A DNA stretch of 64,000 nucleotides from Reyranella sp. (GCF_004296935.1 NZ_SCVH01000075.1:62001-126000), one strand, 5' to 3'. Shown: positions 44,070-53,820, counted from the stretch's first letter. Made by a program: numbers and translations. The notes: generated from the sequence alone by a model not told the origin.

Positions 44070-44541
44070 ATCGTTCCTCAAGCAGGCCCGGCGGGCCACC
44101 GCCGCCAGCGAATTGCCGTTCTGGAAGCGCAAATCGTTGGCCCAGATGACGAAGCAGGAGTGGGAATCCCTCTGCGACGGATGCGGCATGTGCTGCGTCA
44201 ACAAGCTCGAATACGAGGGCACGGGCGAACTCGCCCAGACCGACACCTGCTGCAAGCTGCTCGATCCCAAGACGGCGCGCTGCAAGGACTACAAGAACCG
44301 CAAGAAGATCGTCCCGGACTGCATCCAGCTCACCCCAAAGGTGGTGGCCAAGATGGATTGGCTGCCCAAGACCTGTGGCTACCGGCTGGTTCACCTGGGC
44401 CAGGACCTCTATTGGTGGCACCCGCTGATCTCGGGTGACCCCGAAACCGTGCATCAGGCCGGGATTTCGGCCCGGGGACGGGTGATTTCGGAGGATTTGG
44501 TCGAGGATATCAGCGACCGGGTGGTCGATTGGTTCGCTTGA
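44059..44541 (+). CDS. YcgN/UPF0260-family cysteine-cluster protein
   Basis: A 160-residue protein rich in conserved cysteines: [33 protein letters not shown], and [20 protein letters not shown]. This is the complete UPF0260/YkgJ-like pattern, thought to bind zinc or an iron-sulfur cluster. Function unknown. It overlaps meaB by 11 bases. An intrinsic terminator follows 35 bases after its stop. Confidence 0.88.
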   Translation: MGAKSFLKQARRATAASELPFWKRKSLAQMTKQEWESLCDGCGMCCVNKLEYEGTGELAQTDTCCKLLDPKTARCKDYKNRKKIVPDCIQLTPKVVAKMDWLPKTCGYRLVHLGQDLYWWHPLISGDPETVHQAGISARGRVISEDLVEDISDRVVDWFA

Positions 44542-44576
44542 CGGGGGGCCCTCCCGGCCCGTAAAAAGCCGGCCTT

Positions 44577-44603
44577 CCCGCCCATCCGGCGGGATCGTTT
44601 TTT
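44577..44603 (+). terminator. Intrinsic terminator directly upstream of rpmB
   Basis: The stem CCCGCC pairs with GGCGGG around loop CATCC and is followed by ATCG and six T residues. It ends the transcription unit at 44541 but lies only 13 bases before the rpmB start. An rpmB promoter must therefore be at or upstream of it, or the hairpin must act as an attenuator in the rpmB leader. Confidence 0.75.
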
Positions 44604-44616
44604 AGCGGAAGTCACC

Positions 44617-44922
44617 ATGCCCCGTCGTTGCGCCCTTTCGGGCAAGTCCGTGCAGTACGGCAACAATGTGAGCCACGCCAACAACAAGACCCGGCGCCGG
44701 TTCATGTCCAACCTGCAGGTCGCCTCGGTCCTGTCCGATGTGCTGGGCCATACGGTGCGGCTGCGGCTGACCCCGCGTGGCGTCAAGACCATCGAGCACA
44801 ACGGCGGCATCGACGCCTACCTGCTCGGCACCAACAACAGCAAGCTCAGCCCGGAGATGACGGTGCTGAAGCGCCGCGTCGTTTCGGCCAAGGCCAAGAA
44901 GGACGCGAAGAAGGCGGCCTAG
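44617..44922 (+). CDS. rpmB: 50S ribosomal protein L28
   Basis: A 101-residue L28: the N-terminal MPRRCALSGKSVQYGNNVSHA and the NKTRRRFMSNLQ motif are diagnostic, and the Lys/Ala-rich extended C-terminus is normal for alphaproteobacteria. It is a component of the large ribosomal subunit. A GCGGAAG ribosome site precedes the ATG, and no rpmG is adjacent. The tiny gap to the upstream terminator is noted separately. Confidence 0.97.
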   Translation: MPRRCALSGKSVQYGNNVSHANNKTRRRFMSNLQVASVLSDVLGHTVRLRLTPRGVKTIEHNGGIDAYLLGTNNSKLSPEMTVLKRRVVSAKAKKDAKKAA

Positions 44923-44946
44923 CCGCCTCCGGGTCCACGCCTGGCG

Positions 44947-45963
44947 CTACGGCGCCAGTTCGAACAGCAGCAGAATGTTGCGCTGAAGCCGATTGAAGTT
45001 GTCGTCGGAGATCAGCCACAGCAGCGTCTCGCCGCGCGCGCCCTTGGTAGCGGCCATTCCCTCGAGATTGTCGACCGCATAGGGCGCGGCAAGTCGCGCC
45101 AGCTCCTCGGCCCGCACGGTGGCGCCGGGCTTGAGCTGGCCGGCGTCGAATCGCATGACACGGCAGCGCACGCCACGCACCATGTCGAAGGCCCGCTCGA
45201 TCGTGGCGAACGAGCCGTCCGGCAGCATCGTGATCGCGGTCGGCCGGAAATCGGCGATGGTGGGGTAGTCGAACGAGCGCCAGAGGTAGCGGCCGCCCGC
45301 CGTCGGCTCGCCGATCCAGCCCATCGCCGTGTTCGGCCGCTGGCCATATTCCTCGCTGATGGCGATGACGCGGCCATCGGCCAGTGCGGTCAGCGCCTCG
45401 ATGCCGCCGTTGGCGGGCTGGCGGCCGATTTCGGCCGGCCCCTCGACCGGCGCCGGCGTGTCGGTGAGCGTCGGGTAGCGCCACAGCCGGTGGCGGCGCT
45501 CGAAGGCCACCAGCCATGAGCCGTCGGCCAGGCGCGCCAAGGCCTCGGCATCGGCGTCGGCCTTGGCCGCGATCGGCTTGCCGTCGAGGCCGCGCAGCTG
45601 GCCGAGCCGGCCGGCGCTGAGGCCCGCCAGATGGCCCCTCGAATCGTAGTCGATGGTCGCGGTGAGCCAGGCGCCCTCGTCGGAGATCGACGTGAGGCTG
45701 CGGCCGTCGGCCGTTACATGGAGATCCGACCAGCTGCCGAAATGGGGGGTGTTGGCCGTCATCGCGATACCGCCGCGCCAGATCAGGCGGCCGACTGTGG
45801 TGGCGTCCGGTTCGTCGATCTTGAGCGGCAGCGACGAACTGCGGATCTCGATCGCCTGGTCCTGGGCACCGGCGGGCGGTGGCGGCACGCTGGCGCAGGC
45901 GGCGGCAAACAGGCAGAGGCCGGCCAGGGAACGGACGGCGAGGGAACGGATCACGGGATGCAT
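44947..45963 (-). CDS. Esterase-like activity of phytase family lipoprotein
   Basis: A 338-residue protein with a lipoprotein signal (LAGLCLFAAACASV, Cys23) and a beta-propeller-like body of the phytase-like family: GSWSDLHVTADGRSLTSISDEG, GIEALTALADGRVIAISEEYGQ, YAVDNLEGMAATKG and ISDDNFNRLQRNILLLFEL. The last block is the family signature. It probably hydrolyses a phosphate ester or binds a ligand in the periplasm; substrate unknown. Single gene, convergent with rpmB. Confidence 0.85.
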   Translation of the reverse strand: MHPVIRSLAVRSLAGLCLFAAACASVPPPPAGAQDQAIEIRSSSLPLKIDEPDATTVGRLIWRGGIAMTANTPHFGSWSDLHVTADGRSLTSISDEGAWLTATIDYDSRGHLAGLSAGRLGQLRGLDGKPIAAKADADAEALARLADGSWLVAFERRHRLWRYPTLTDTPAPVEGPAEIGRQPANGGIEALTALADGRVIAISEEYGQRPNTAMGWIGEPTAGGRYLWRSFDYPTIADFRPTAITMLPDGSFATIERAFDMVRGVRCRVMRFDAGQLKPGATVRAEELARLAAPYAVDNLEGMAATKGARGETLLWLISDDNFNRLQRNILLLFELAP

Positions 45964-46014
45964 GCGGGCCCCTTTAGCACGGCCGGGGCCGCGGACGTGT
46001 GAACCCGAGACGGA

Positions 46015-47976
46015 TCAGGCGGCGCGCCGACCCGTCTTGCCGCCGCCGGTCTTGCCGCCACTGGCCTTGCCGCTGGCGGCGGCGCCACCGGATCCCTTGC
46101 CCCCGCGCCCGCGATCGCGGCTGGCCCTGACGTCCTTCTTGTCGTCCTCGTCGAACAGCGAGGCGAGCTGTTCCATCATCGTGCCGCCGAGCTGGTCGGC
46201 GTCGACGATGGTGACGGCTTTGCGGTAGTAGCGCGTGACGTCGTGGCCGATACCGATGGCGACGAGCTCGACCGGCGAGCGCGTCTCGATCCAGTCGATG
46301 ACGTCGCGCAGGTGACGCTCGAGATAGTTGCCGGGATTGACCGAGAGGGTCGAATCGTCAACCGGCGCGCCGTCGGAGATCACCATCATGATCTTGCGTT
46401 CTTCGGGGCGCGGCAGCAGGCGGTTGTGCGCCCACAGCAGCGCTTCGCCGTCGATGTTTTCCTTGAGGATGCCTTCGCGCAGCATCAGGCCGAGGTTCTT
46501 GCGCGCCCGGCGCCACGGGGCGTCGGCCGGTTTGTAGACGATGTGGCGCAGGTCGTTGAGGCGGCCCGGATTGGCGGACTTGCCGGCGGCGAGCCACTGC
46601 TCGCGGCTCTGGCCGCCCTTCCAGGCGCGTGTCGTGAATCCCAGGATTTCGACCTTGACGCCGCAGCGCTCGAGCGTGCGGGCAAGAATGTCGGCGCTCA
46701 TCGCGGCGACCGTGATGGGGCGTCCGCGCATGGAACCCGAATTGTCGATCAGCAGCGACACCACGGTGTCGCGGAAATTGGTGTCCTTCTCCATCTTGAA
46801 GGACAGCGAGTGCATCGGGTTGGCCACGATGCGCGCCAGTCGCGCCGCGTCGAGCGTGCCCTCGTCGAGGTCGAACTCCCACGACCGGTTCTGCTGCGCC
46901 ATCAGACGGCGCTGCAGGCGGTTGGCGAGCTTGCCGATCACGCCCTGAAGGTGCGCGAGCTGCTGGTCGAGATGGTTGCGCAGGCGGCCCAGTTCCTCGG
47001 CGTCGCACAGCTGATCGGCATCTACGATCTCGTCGAACTTGGTCGAATAGGCGTGATACTGCTGGCCCAGCGGCTCGTTCGAGAGGGCGCCCGGGGGCAG
47101 CCACGGACGCTCGGCGCGGCCCGGCTCCTCCTCGTCGCCCGAGCCCATCTGCATCTCGGTCTGCGCCTGGTCGGCCGCCGTCTCGGAGGCGTCCTCCTGC
47201 TCGGAAGCGTCCTCGGTCTCCTCGCCCTGGGCGCCGTAGCCCTGGGTCTCGCTCGAATCGCTGTTGTCATCGCCGGTCTCGTTCGACTGACCGTCGGCGT
47301 TCTCCTGGTCCTGCGAGTCCTCGGGATCGTCGTCCTGAAGGTCGGCCGATTCGTCGCCGAGCTTGAGGTCGCGAATCAGCTGGCGCGCGGCGCGAGCGAA
47401 GGCTTCCTGGTTGCCCAGCAGATCCTTGAGCTTCTGGAAGTCGCGGCCGGCGGCGGATTCGACGTCGGCACGCCACAGATCGACCATCGCCTTGGCCGAC
47501 TCGGGCGGCTGGGCGCCCAGCAGCTGCTCGCGGGCGATCAGGCCGATCACGTCGGCGATCGGGGCGTCTTCCTTGGACTTGATGCGAGCGTGGCCGCGCT
47601 GATCGGAGCGCTGGCGCCACAGCGCCGAGAGATTGTCGGCGACGCCGGCCATGCGGCGGGCGCCCAAGGCCTCGACGCGAACCTGCTCGACCGCCTCGAA
47701 GATCGCGCGCGCGGTTTCGCCGCGGGGCACGCGGCGCAGATGCGTCTTGCGGTCGTGGTGGCGCAGCTTCAGCGCCATCGAGTCGGCTTCGCCGCGGACG
47801 CGGCTCACATCCTCGACCGGCAGGTCGCGTGCCGGCACGGTGATGCGCGCCTCGCTGCCCAGCAACGAACCGCCGTCGGGCACGAACGAGACGTTCACTT
47901 CCTTGCGCGACACCGCCCGCATGGTGGTGGCGGTGACGCGCCGGAATTCCTCGATTGGCGTCGAATCCTTGGCCAT
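46015..47976 (-). CDS. cobT: Aerobic cobaltochelatase subunit CobT
   Basis: A 653-residue CobT. With CobS and CobN it inserts Co2+ into hydrogenobyrinic acid a,c-diamide in aerobic B12 synthesis, using ATP. The N-terminal domain (about 1-210) is followed by a strongly acidic linker (about 215-300, runs of E/D/Q) and a C-terminal von Willebrand A domain with the MIDAS motif DNSGSM. The tail after about 610 is Lys/Gly-rich. It follows cobS by 12 bases. CobN is not in the window. B12 made here would serve the methylmalonyl-CoA mutase. Confidence 0.95.
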   Translation of the reverse strand: MAKDSTPIEEFRRVTATTMRAVSRKEVNVSFVPDGGSLLGSEARITVPARDLPVEDVSRVRGEADSMALKLRHHDRKTHLRRVPRGETARAIFEAVEQVRVEALGARRMAGVADNLSALWRQRSDQRGHARIKSKEDAPIADVIGLIAREQLLGAQPPESAKAMVDLWRADVESAAGRDFQKLKDLLGNQEAFARAARQLIRDLKLGDESADLQDDDPEDSQDQENADGQSNETGDDNSDSSETQGYGAQGEETEDASEQEDASETAADQAQTEMQMGSGDEEEPGRAERPWLPPGALSNEPLGQQYHAYSTKFDEIVDADQLCDAEELGRLRNHLDQQLAHLQGVIGKLANRLQRRLMAQQNRSWEFDLDEGTLDAARLARIVANPMHSLSFKMEKDTNFRDTVVSLLIDNSGSMRGRPITVAAMSADILARTLERCGVKVEILGFTTRAWKGGQSREQWLAAGKSANPGRLNDLRHIVYKPADAPWRRARKNLGLMLREGILKENIDGEALLWAHNRLLPRPEERKIMMVISDGAPVDDSTLSVNPGNYLERHLRDVIDWIETRSPVELVAIGIGHDVTRYYRKAVTIVDADQLGGTMMEQLASLFDEDDKKDVRASRDRGRGGKGSGGAAASGKASGGKTGGGKTGRRAA

Positions 47977-47988
47977 CCGGCCCTCTTC

Positions 47989-48993
47989 CTAGTGCAGCTT
48001 GCCGCCCTTGCCGCTGCTGGCCGGCAATTCCTTGCCGAAGCAGCGCTGGTAGTACTCGGCCAAGGTCGTGCGCTCGACCTCGTCGCACTTGTTGAGGAAG
48101 GTGAGACGGAAGGCAAAGCCGATGTCGCCGCCGAAGATGCGGGCATTCTCGGCCCAGGTGATCACCGTACGCGGCGACATCACGGTCGAGATATCGCCGG
48201 CGATGAAGCCGGCACGCGTGAGGTCGGCCAGCGCCACCATGGCGGAAACGACCTTGCGGCCCTCGTCGTTGTCGTACATCGGCGTCTTGGCGACGACGAT
48301 GTTCACTTCCTGATCGTGCGCCAGGTAGTTCAGCGTCGTCACGATCGACCAGCGGTCCATCTGGCCCTGGTTGATCTGCTGGGTGCCGTGATAGAGGCCG
48401 GTCGTGTCGCCGAGGCCGACCGTGTTGGCGGTCGAGAACAGGCGGAACGACGGATGCGGCCGGATCACCTTGTTCTGGTCGAGCAGGGTGAGCTTGCCCT
48501 CGACCTCGAGCACGCGCTGGATCACGAACATCACGTCGGCGCGGCCGGCGTCGTATTCGTCGAACACCAGCGCCGTCGGGTTCTGCAGCGCCCACGGCAG
48601 GATGCCTTCGCGGAATTCGGTGACCTGCTTGCCGTCGCGCAGCACGATGGCATCCTTGCCGATCAGATCGATACGGGAAATGTGGCTGTCGAGATTGACG
48701 CGGATGCACGGCCAGTTGAGGCGTGCCGCGACCTGCTCGATGTGGGTCGACTTGCCGGTGCCGTGATAGCCCTGGACCATGACGCGCCGGTTGTGGGCGA
48801 ATCCGGCGAGGATCGCCATCGTCGTGTCATGGTCGAACAGGTAGGAATCATCGACTTGGGGGACGTGTTCGGTCTGGACGCTGAACGCCGGCACTTCCAT
48901 GTCGGTGTCGATGCCAAAGAGCTGGCGGGCGGAAACCTTGATATCCGGCACGCCCGACACATTCTGCTGGGCCGCGGTCGTCGTAGAGGCCAT
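47989..48993 (-). CDS. cobS: Aerobic cobaltochelatase subunit CobS
   Basis: A 334-residue AAA+ ATPase of the cobaltochelatase. Walker A is GYHGTGKST, Walker B lies in [11 protein letters not shown], sensor region in [41 protein letters not shown] is the CobS-specific N-terminal block. ATG 48993 is used; a GTG one codon earlier is in frame. GTAGGA provides the ribosome site. A terminator hairpin stands 15 bases upstream, between this gene and the J-domain gene. Confidence 0.95.
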   Translation of the reverse strand: MASTTTAAQQNVSGVPDIKVSARQLFGIDTDMEVPAFSVQTEHVPQVDDSYLFDHDTTMAILAGFAHNRRVMVQGYHGTGKSTHIEQVAARLNWPCIRVNLDSHISRIDLIGKDAIVLRDGKQVTEFREGILPWALQNPTALVFDEYDAGRADVMFVIQRVLEVEGKLTLLDQNKVIRPHPSFRLFSTANTVGLGDTTGLYHGTQQINQGQMDRWSIVTTLNYLAHDQEVNIVVAKTPMYDNDEGRKVVSAMVALADLTRAGFIAGDISTVMSPRTVITWAENARIFGGDIGFAFRLTFLNKCDEVERTTLAEYYQRCFGKELPASSGKGGKLH

Positions 48994-49008
48994 CACACGA
49001 GTTCCTAC

Positions 49009-49033
49009 AAAACAAAACCCGCCAAAGTGCGGG
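49009..49033 (-). terminator. Intrinsic terminator between the J-domain gene and cobS (minus strand)
   Basis: On the minus strand CCCGC pairs with GCGGG around ACTTTG, followed by TTTTGTTTT. It would end transcription from the J-domain gene only 15 bases before cobS begins, so cobS-cobT need either their own promoter in this gap or read-through. Confidence 0.7.
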
Positions 49034-49105
49034 CAAACTCAGTCTCGCAGGCCATTTTGTGCACCGCAAGCGGCCAATTGGCAGAGGGGCCGCAAGCGGC
49101 CCGAA

Positions 49106-49687
49106 TCACGATGCCGGAAGGTTTTCCGAAGCCCGCAGAGTGGAATAGGCGGCGTTGATTTCCTTCAGCCTCTCCTCGGCCTCGCGGGCGCCGCCATTGG
49201 CATCGGGATGATGCAATTTCACCAGTTCCTTGTAACGAGATTTCACTTCTGCCGGGGTTACCGGCCATGAAAGTTCAAGAACCCCCAGGGCGTTGCGCTC
49301 GGCCGGGGTGAGCTGCTCGAGGCCGTCGTTTATGGGGGGCGGCTTTTCGCCCAGGCCGGCGTCGTCGGCCAGGCCAAACGGGTCGTTGATATGGGGATGG
49401 CCATTGCCGCTGCGCCGCGCGCCGAGCGGCCAGACGGGCCGGCGCCAGGTCGTGTCGGCCCGGATATGGGCCTCGATCTGGTCGGCGCCCAGGCCGGCGA
49501 AATAGTCCCATTTCTTGTTGTATTCGCGAACGTGCTCGAGACAGAACCAGCGATAGTCGTTCAGCCGGTCCCGCGCCCAAGGCGCGCGGTATTCGCCCTG
49601 CAGCCGGCAGCCGGGCGCCTCGCAGACGCGCTGGTGCAGCCGCGCGCCGTCGGTCGCCATCAAGGGTTTCGCTCGCCGTCTCGACAT
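49106..49687 (-). CDS. J-domain (DnaJ-like) protein with N-terminal Cys/His cluster
   Basis: A 193-residue protein with its J domain at the C-terminus (about 130-190): VLELSWPVTPAEVKSRYKEL, then the HPD tripeptide in KLHHPDANGG, and KEINAAYSTLR. The N-terminal half carries a possible metal site (VCEAPGCRL and RWFCLEHV). J domains stimulate DnaK. In alphaproteobacteria this gene is a regular neighbour of bolA and cobS, as here. It is divergent from bolA with 47 bases between the starts. Confidence 0.88.
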   Translation of the reverse strand: MSRRRAKPLMATDGARLHQRVCEAPGCRLQGEYRAPWARDRLNDYRWFCLEHVREYNKKWDYFAGLGADQIEAHIRADTTWRRPVWPLGARRSGNGHPHINDPFGLADDAGLGEKPPPINDGLEQLTPAERNALGVLELSWPVTPAEVKSRYKELVKLHHPDANGGAREAEERLKEINAAYSTLRASENLPAS

Positions 49688-49734
49688 CAGGCTAATATGT
49701 GTTCAACGGTTTTGTCGGGCAAGTGAGGCGCGTG

Positions 49735-50025
49735 ATGGGCAAGGTGGCGATGGCGATTGACAGCAAGCTCCGGCAGCGCTTCGCGCCGGTGCGCCTTGCC
49801 GTGGAAGACGACTCCCAGCGCCACCACGGCCACGCCGGCTGGCGCGAAGGCGGCGAGACCCATTTCAATGTCGAGATCGTCTCGGCGGCCTTCGAAGGCC
49901 AGGGCCGCGTGGCACGACAGCGGCTGGTCTATGCCGCGCTGAAGGACGAACTCGATGCCGGCCTGCATGCGCTGGCTCTGGTCACGCTGACGCCGGCCGA
50001 GGATGCGGCGCGCGCCGCCAGCTAG
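49735..50025 (+). CDS. BolA-family protein
   Basis: A 96-residue BolA protein: KLRQRFAPVRLAVEDDSQRH, GHAGWREGGETHFNVEIVSAAF and GQGRVARQRLVYAALKDEL form the class II KH-like fold. BolA proteins pair with monothiol glutaredoxins to handle iron-sulfur clusters, and some bind DNA. The ATG at 49735 gives the normal length. Its TAG stop overlaps that of the DUF2889 gene by four bases. Confidence 0.92.
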   Translation: MGKVAMAIDSKLRQRFAPVRLAVEDDSQRHHGHAGWREGGETHFNVEIVSAAFEGQGRVARQRLVYAALKDELDAGLHALALVTLTPAEDAARAAS

Positions 50026-50678
50026 CCTTCCATCTCCACTTCCTTGCCGGCCGCCGCGGCGCGAACCGCTTCGGCGTCGGGGCCGGTGTAGAAATCGGGC
50101 GCCCAGCGCTTCACGACGGCACCGTCGGCGGCCCAGGCGTGGCAGGTGTCGATGACGTAGGGCCTGCGGCGGGGCTTGGCCGCCGCCTCGACCGTCGCGG
50201 GCTTTGGCAGGTCGCCGCTCTTGGCCCGATGGGCGCGGTTGAGTTCGCGGGCCTTGCCCGACGATACGGTCTGGAAGGCCGTGGTGGCGACAGGCCCCAG
50301 CAGCTCGACGATATGCGTGCAGCCGTGGACGCCGCCCAGGCGGTCGCGGACGGCGCGATGGAAGCCGCCGCCGATCCTGAGGCCGATCAGCTTGCGGAAA
50401 TCGGGCGCAATGTCGCCGCACATCCGGTACGGCGACTTGTCGGTCACCGCCTCGACGTCGACGATGGTGAACTTGTGGTCGACCGTCAGTCGGATCGACA
50501 TGTCGTGCACGAAGTCGCCGGGCTTCAGCGCCCCGCGCCATTCGTTGGCGTGGTCGTAGGTCTTCTCGTCGGTGATGCGACCCTCGATGTCCCACAGCCC
50601 GTCGTCGCGGAAGAAGCCCTGGCAGACGACGCGGCGCGTATGCAGGTGCTGTCGCCCGACCGGCGGCGAAAGCGGCAT
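50022..50678 (-). CDS. DUF2889 protein
   Basis: A 218-residue DUF2889 protein: HTRRVVCQGFFRDDGLWDIEG, DKFTIVDVEAVTDKSPYRMC-like core, and GGVHGCTHIVELLGPVATTAFQ, where the C-x-H pair (GCTH) and the opening histidines may bind metal. Members are unstudied, and some lie near steroid or hydrocarbon genes. It ends the minus-strand set aroK-aroB-CNNM-DUF2889, 34 bases after the transporter gene. Confidence 0.82.
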   Translation of the reverse strand: MPLSPPVGRQHLHTRRVVCQGFFRDDGLWDIEGRITDEKTYDHANEWRGALKPGDFVHDMSIRLTVDHKFTIVDVEAVTDKSPYRMCGDIAPDFRKLIGLRIGGGFHRAVRDRLGGVHGCTHIVELLGPVATTAFQTVSSGKARELNRAHRAKSGDLPKPATVEAAAKPRRRPYVIDTCHAWAADGAVVKRWAPDFYTGPDAEAVRAAAAGKEVEMEG

Positions 50679-50712
50679 GGTTGAACCTCTCGCAGAGTTA
50701 CCCGGGTGAATG

Positions 50713-52014
50713 CTACCCGACCTGTATGGCGGCGGGCGGAAAGATGCGCAACTCGGCGATGCGCGTGCCTTCGCGCTTCAGAATTTCGAAGCGAAATCCG
50801 TAAAATGCATACATCTGGCCGACTTCGGGGATGCGGCGAGCCTCGTGCAGGACCAGCCCGGCGATGGTGATGGCGACGTCCTGGGGCAGGTTCCAGCCGA
50901 ACTCGCGATTGAGGTCGCGGATCGGCACATCGCCCTGGCAGATCATGCTGCCGTCGTCGCGGCGAACCACGCCGCGCTTGATGGCGTCATGCTCGTCCTC
51001 GATGTCGCCCACAATCTCCTCGATGATGTCCTCGAGCGTGACGATGCCGCGCAACGCGCCGTACTCGTCGACGACGATGGCGAAATGCTCATGGCGGGCG
51101 CGGAACGCCTGAAGCTGGTCGAACAGGACCGTCGATTCCGGGATGAACCAGGGCGGCGTCATCACATCGTCGATCCTGACCGCTTCGGGACTGCCTGCCG
51201 CCTTTACCGCCCGGAACAGGTCTTTGGCGTGGAGGACGCCGACGACATTGTCGGGCTGGCCGCGATGGAGCGGGATCCGGGTGTAGGGCGCGGCCAGGAC
51301 CTGGGTGACGATCGTGTCGGTGGGCTGGTCGGCGTCGATCAGCGCGACGCTGCCGCGATGGGTCATGACGTCGCCCACCGTCCGGTCGCCGAGCTCGAGG
51401 ACCGAGCGCAGCATCGCCTTCTCGTGCGGTGCATCGGCGTTACCAGCACCCTCGCCGTGCATCTCGATGGCACCGCGCAGCAGCTCGTTCTGCTCGCCGG
51501 CATCGTGCGTGTGATCGGTATGCACGCGCATCAGGCCGAGGAAGAAGCGGGAGATCCAGGCGACGCCGCGCGCCATCGGTCCCAGGATCGCCACGGTGAT
51601 CATGATGGACGGAGCCAGAATGAGCGCCACACGGTCGGCGCGCAGCAGCGCCCATGTCTTGGGCATGACCTCGGCGAAGATCACGACCATCGCGCCGATC
51701 GCGAGCGTGGCATAGACGACGCCCGCCGCGCCGAACAGCTCCGTAAGCACCGCGGTCGTGAGCGAGGCCGAGAAGATGTTGACGACATTGTTGCCGAGCA
51801 GCACGGCGCTCACCGTCTCGTCCTTGCGGTCGAGCAGGTCGTTCACCAGGGTTGCCCGCTTGTTGCCCTGCTGGGCGAGCCGGTGCATGCGCTGGCGCGA
51901 GGCGCCGGTGATCGCCGTCTCCGCCGCCGACAGGTAGGCCGCCAGCAGCAGGCAGAACAGGACCAGCGGGCCGGCGACGTAAAGTGGAACATCGAGGTGA
52001 AGGTCGGGTTCCAT
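50713..52014 (-). CDS. CNNM/HlyC-CorC-type membrane protein with CBS pair
   Basis: A 433-residue protein: a CNNM (DUF21) membrane domain of three to four helices (1-190, AAYLSAAETAITGASRQRMH, AVLLGNNVVNIFSASLTTAV, VIFAEVMPKTWAL), a CBS pair (about 210-335, VGDVMTHRGSVALIDAD and DEYGALRGIVTLEDIIEEIVGDI) and a C-terminal CorC/HlyC domain. Relatives mediate Mg2+ or Na+/Mg2+ transport; the old label haemolysin is misleading. It starts three bases after the aroB stop, and this linkage to aroB is usual in alphaproteobacteria. Confidence 0.92.
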   Translation of the reverse strand: MEPDLHLDVPLYVAGPLVLFCLLLAAYLSAAETAITGASRQRMHRLAQQGNKRATLVNDLLDRKDETVSAVLLGNNVVNIFSASLTTAVLTELFGAAGVVYATLAIGAMVVIFAEVMPKTWALLRADRVALILAPSIMITVAILGPMARGVAWISRFFLGLMRVHTDHTHDAGEQNELLRGAIEMHGEGAGNADAPHEKAMLRSVLELGDRTVGDVMTHRGSVALIDADQPTDTIVTQVLAAPYTRIPLHRGQPDNVVGVLHAKDLFRAVKAAGSPEAVRIDDVMTPPWFIPESTVLFDQLQAFRARHEHFAIVVDEYGALRGIVTLEDIIEEIVGDIEDEHDAIKRGVVRRDDGSMICQGDVPIRDLNREFGWNLPQDVAITIAGLVLHEARRIPEVGQMYAFYGFRFEILKREGTRIAELRIFPPAAIQVG

Positions 52015-52017
52015 GGG

Positions 52018-53157
52018 CTAGGCCGCGACGGCGTCGGTGAGAAGGTCGTGCAGGACGGCCTCGTCGACGTCGCGGCTCACGAACGCACCGCCTATGCCGC
52101 GCGCCAGGATGAAGGCGAGCTTGCCGCTCTCGGCCTTCTTGTCGCCGCGCATGTGGCCGATCAGGCGGGCCGCTTCCCAGACCCGCCGGTTGTCGCCGCC
52201 GATCGAGCGCAGCCGCATCGGCAGCCCGACGCCGCCTAGATGGGCGCGCACGCGGGCGGCATCCGCCGTCGGGCAGAGCCCGAGGCGGACCGACAGGTCG
52301 AACGCCATCGCCATGCCGGCGGCCACCGCCTCGCCATGTAGCAGGTCGGGACCGAAGCCGGTCTCGGCTTCCAGCGCATGGCCGAAGGTGTGGCCGAGAT
52401 TGAGGAGCGCGCGCAGATCGGTGGTCTCGCGCTCGTCGGCGGCAACGATGCGCGCCTTGGCAAGGCAGCTCTGCTCGATGGCATGGGCGCGGGCGGCGGC
52501 GTCGCCGGCCAGGACCGCCGCGCCGTTCTTTTCGCACCACGTGAAGAATGCGGGATCGTCGATCAGCCCGTACTTCGCCACTTCGGCGTAGCCGGCCAGA
52601 AGCTCGCGTCGGGGCAGCGTGTCGAGCACGCCGGTATCGGCCAGCACCAGCCGTGGCTGATAGAACGTACCCACGAGGTTCTTGCCGTGACGCGTGTTGA
52701 TGCCGGTCTTGCCGCCTACCGAGGAGTCGACCTGGGCGAGCAGCGTCGTCGGCACCTGGATGAAATCGACGCCGCGCAGCAGCACCGACGCTGCGAACCC
52801 GGTGAGGTCGCCTACCACGCCGCCGCCCAAGGCCACCAGCGTCGATTTGCGGTCGGGGCGGCGGTCGAGCAACTCGTTCATCAGATGTCCGAAGGAGGCG
52901 AACTCCTTGCTGCGCTCGCCCGCCGGAACGGTGACCAGGTTGGCGGCGACGCCGGCGTTGCGGAACGAGGCGGCGAGGCGCTCGCCATAGAGAGACGCCA
53001 CGGTTTCGTCGCTCACGATCGTCACGCGTGGCGCGGCCAGCAAACCGGCGCTGAGCGCACCGGCGCGGTCGATGAGGCCGGGCCCGATGGCGATGTCGTA
53101 GCCGCGGCCGGCGAGATCGACATGGACGATGCGCAACGCGTTCAGGGGGGCGTTCAT
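52018..53157 (-). CDS. aroB: 3-dehydroquinate synthase
   Basis: A 379-residue AroB, second step of the shikimate pathway (DAHP to 3-dehydroquinate, NAD- and zinc-dependent). Core blocks are ALGGGVVGDLTGFAASVLLRG, QVPTTLLAQVDSSVGGKTGIN, and the zinc region LNLGHTFGHALE and LLHGEAVAAGMAMA. The ATG at 53157 overlaps the aroK stop by four bases, so the two are translationally coupled. Confidence 0.96.
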   Translation of the reverse strand: MNAPLNALRIVHVDLAGRGYDIAIGPGLIDRAGALSAGLLAAPRVTIVSDETVASLYGERLAASFRNAGVAANLVTVPAGERSKEFASFGHLMNELLDRRPDRKSTLVALGGGVVGDLTGFAASVLLRGVDFIQVPTTLLAQVDSSVGGKTGINTRHGKNLVGTFYQPRLVLADTGVLDTLPRRELLAGYAEVAKYGLIDDPAFFTWCEKNGAAVLAGDAAARAHAIEQSCLAKARIVAADERETTDLRALLNLGHTFGHALEAETGFGPDLLHGEAVAAGMAMAFDLSVRLGLCPTADAARVRAHLGGVGLPMRLRSIGGDNRRVWEAARLIGHMRGDKKAESGKLAFILARGIGGAFVSRDVDEAVLHDLLTDAVAA

Positions 53158-53717
53158 TTCGGCGTTTCCGTGGGTTGGGCCTGCAGGTAGGTCCGCAATG
53201 CCTCGATCGTCTGGTCGGTCGTGCGGTCGGCGGGCTGCGCGGTCGAATCGACGACGATGTCGGCCTCGGCATAGACGGGGTAACGCTGTGTCATGAGGTT
53301 GCCGAGAATCTCCCTGGGGTCGCCCTGGCGCAAGAGTGGCCGGTGAGCTCGCCGCCGGACACGGTCGAACAGCACATCGAGGTCGGCGCGCAGCCACACG
53401 GTCACCGCCTTGGCGCGCATCAAGGCCCGCGTTTCGGCATCCATATACGCGCCGCCACCGGTCGACAGCACGTGCGGCGGCCTGTCGAGCAGGCGGGCGA
53501 TGACGCGGCGCTCGCCGGTACGGAACTCGGCCTCGCCGTATTTCTCGAAGAATTCACCGATGGTGCAGCCCGCGGCATGCTCGATCTCGTCGTCGGCGTC
53601 GACGAACGGCAGGCCGAGGCGTGCCGCCAGCCGCTTGCCGATCGCGCTCTTGCCCGCGCCCATCAGGCCCACAAGGGCGACGGTGCGCGGCACGGAGAAG
53701 GGGGGAGGGGCGTCCAT
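53154..53717 (-). CDS. aroK: Shikimate kinase
   Basis: A 187-residue shikimate kinase (ATP-dependent 3-phosphorylation). Walker A is GLMGAGKSAIG, the shikimate-binding residues are in FVDADDEIE, FRTGERRV and STGGGAYM, and the lid arginine is in RRRAHRPLL. The ATG at 53717 gives the usual length; a TTG 15 codons earlier is less likely. It begins the aroK-aroB-CNNM operon and diverges from the micro-ORF across about 100 bases. Confidence 0.95.
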   Translation of the reverse strand: MDAPPPFSVPRTVALVGLMGAGKSAIGKRLAARLGLPFVDADDEIEHAAGCTIGEFFEKYGEAEFRTGERRVIARLLDRPPHVLSTGGGAYMDAETRALMRAKAVTVWLRADLDVLFDRVRRRAHRPLLRQGDPREILGNLMTQRYPVYAEADIVVDSTAQPADRTTDQTIEALRTYLQAQPTETPK

Positions 53718-53820
53718 GACGACTGCAAGCAAGCATGTCGCCCATTCTGCCCGCCGTTTCAAGCGACTGGCTTCCAGGGCAATTGCCGCTTAGGCGGCAG
53801 CCGGGTAGTTTGCCCGCGCC

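Noticed and set aside
48993..49105. Cobalamin riboswitch upstream of cobS
   Set aside because: The gap is short and holds only a simple terminator hairpin. No B12-box-like sequence or multi-stem structure is visible.
46243..49158. A 971-codon + strand open frame
   Set aside because: It is antisense to cobT and cobS, which are unmistakable. Same GC artefact.
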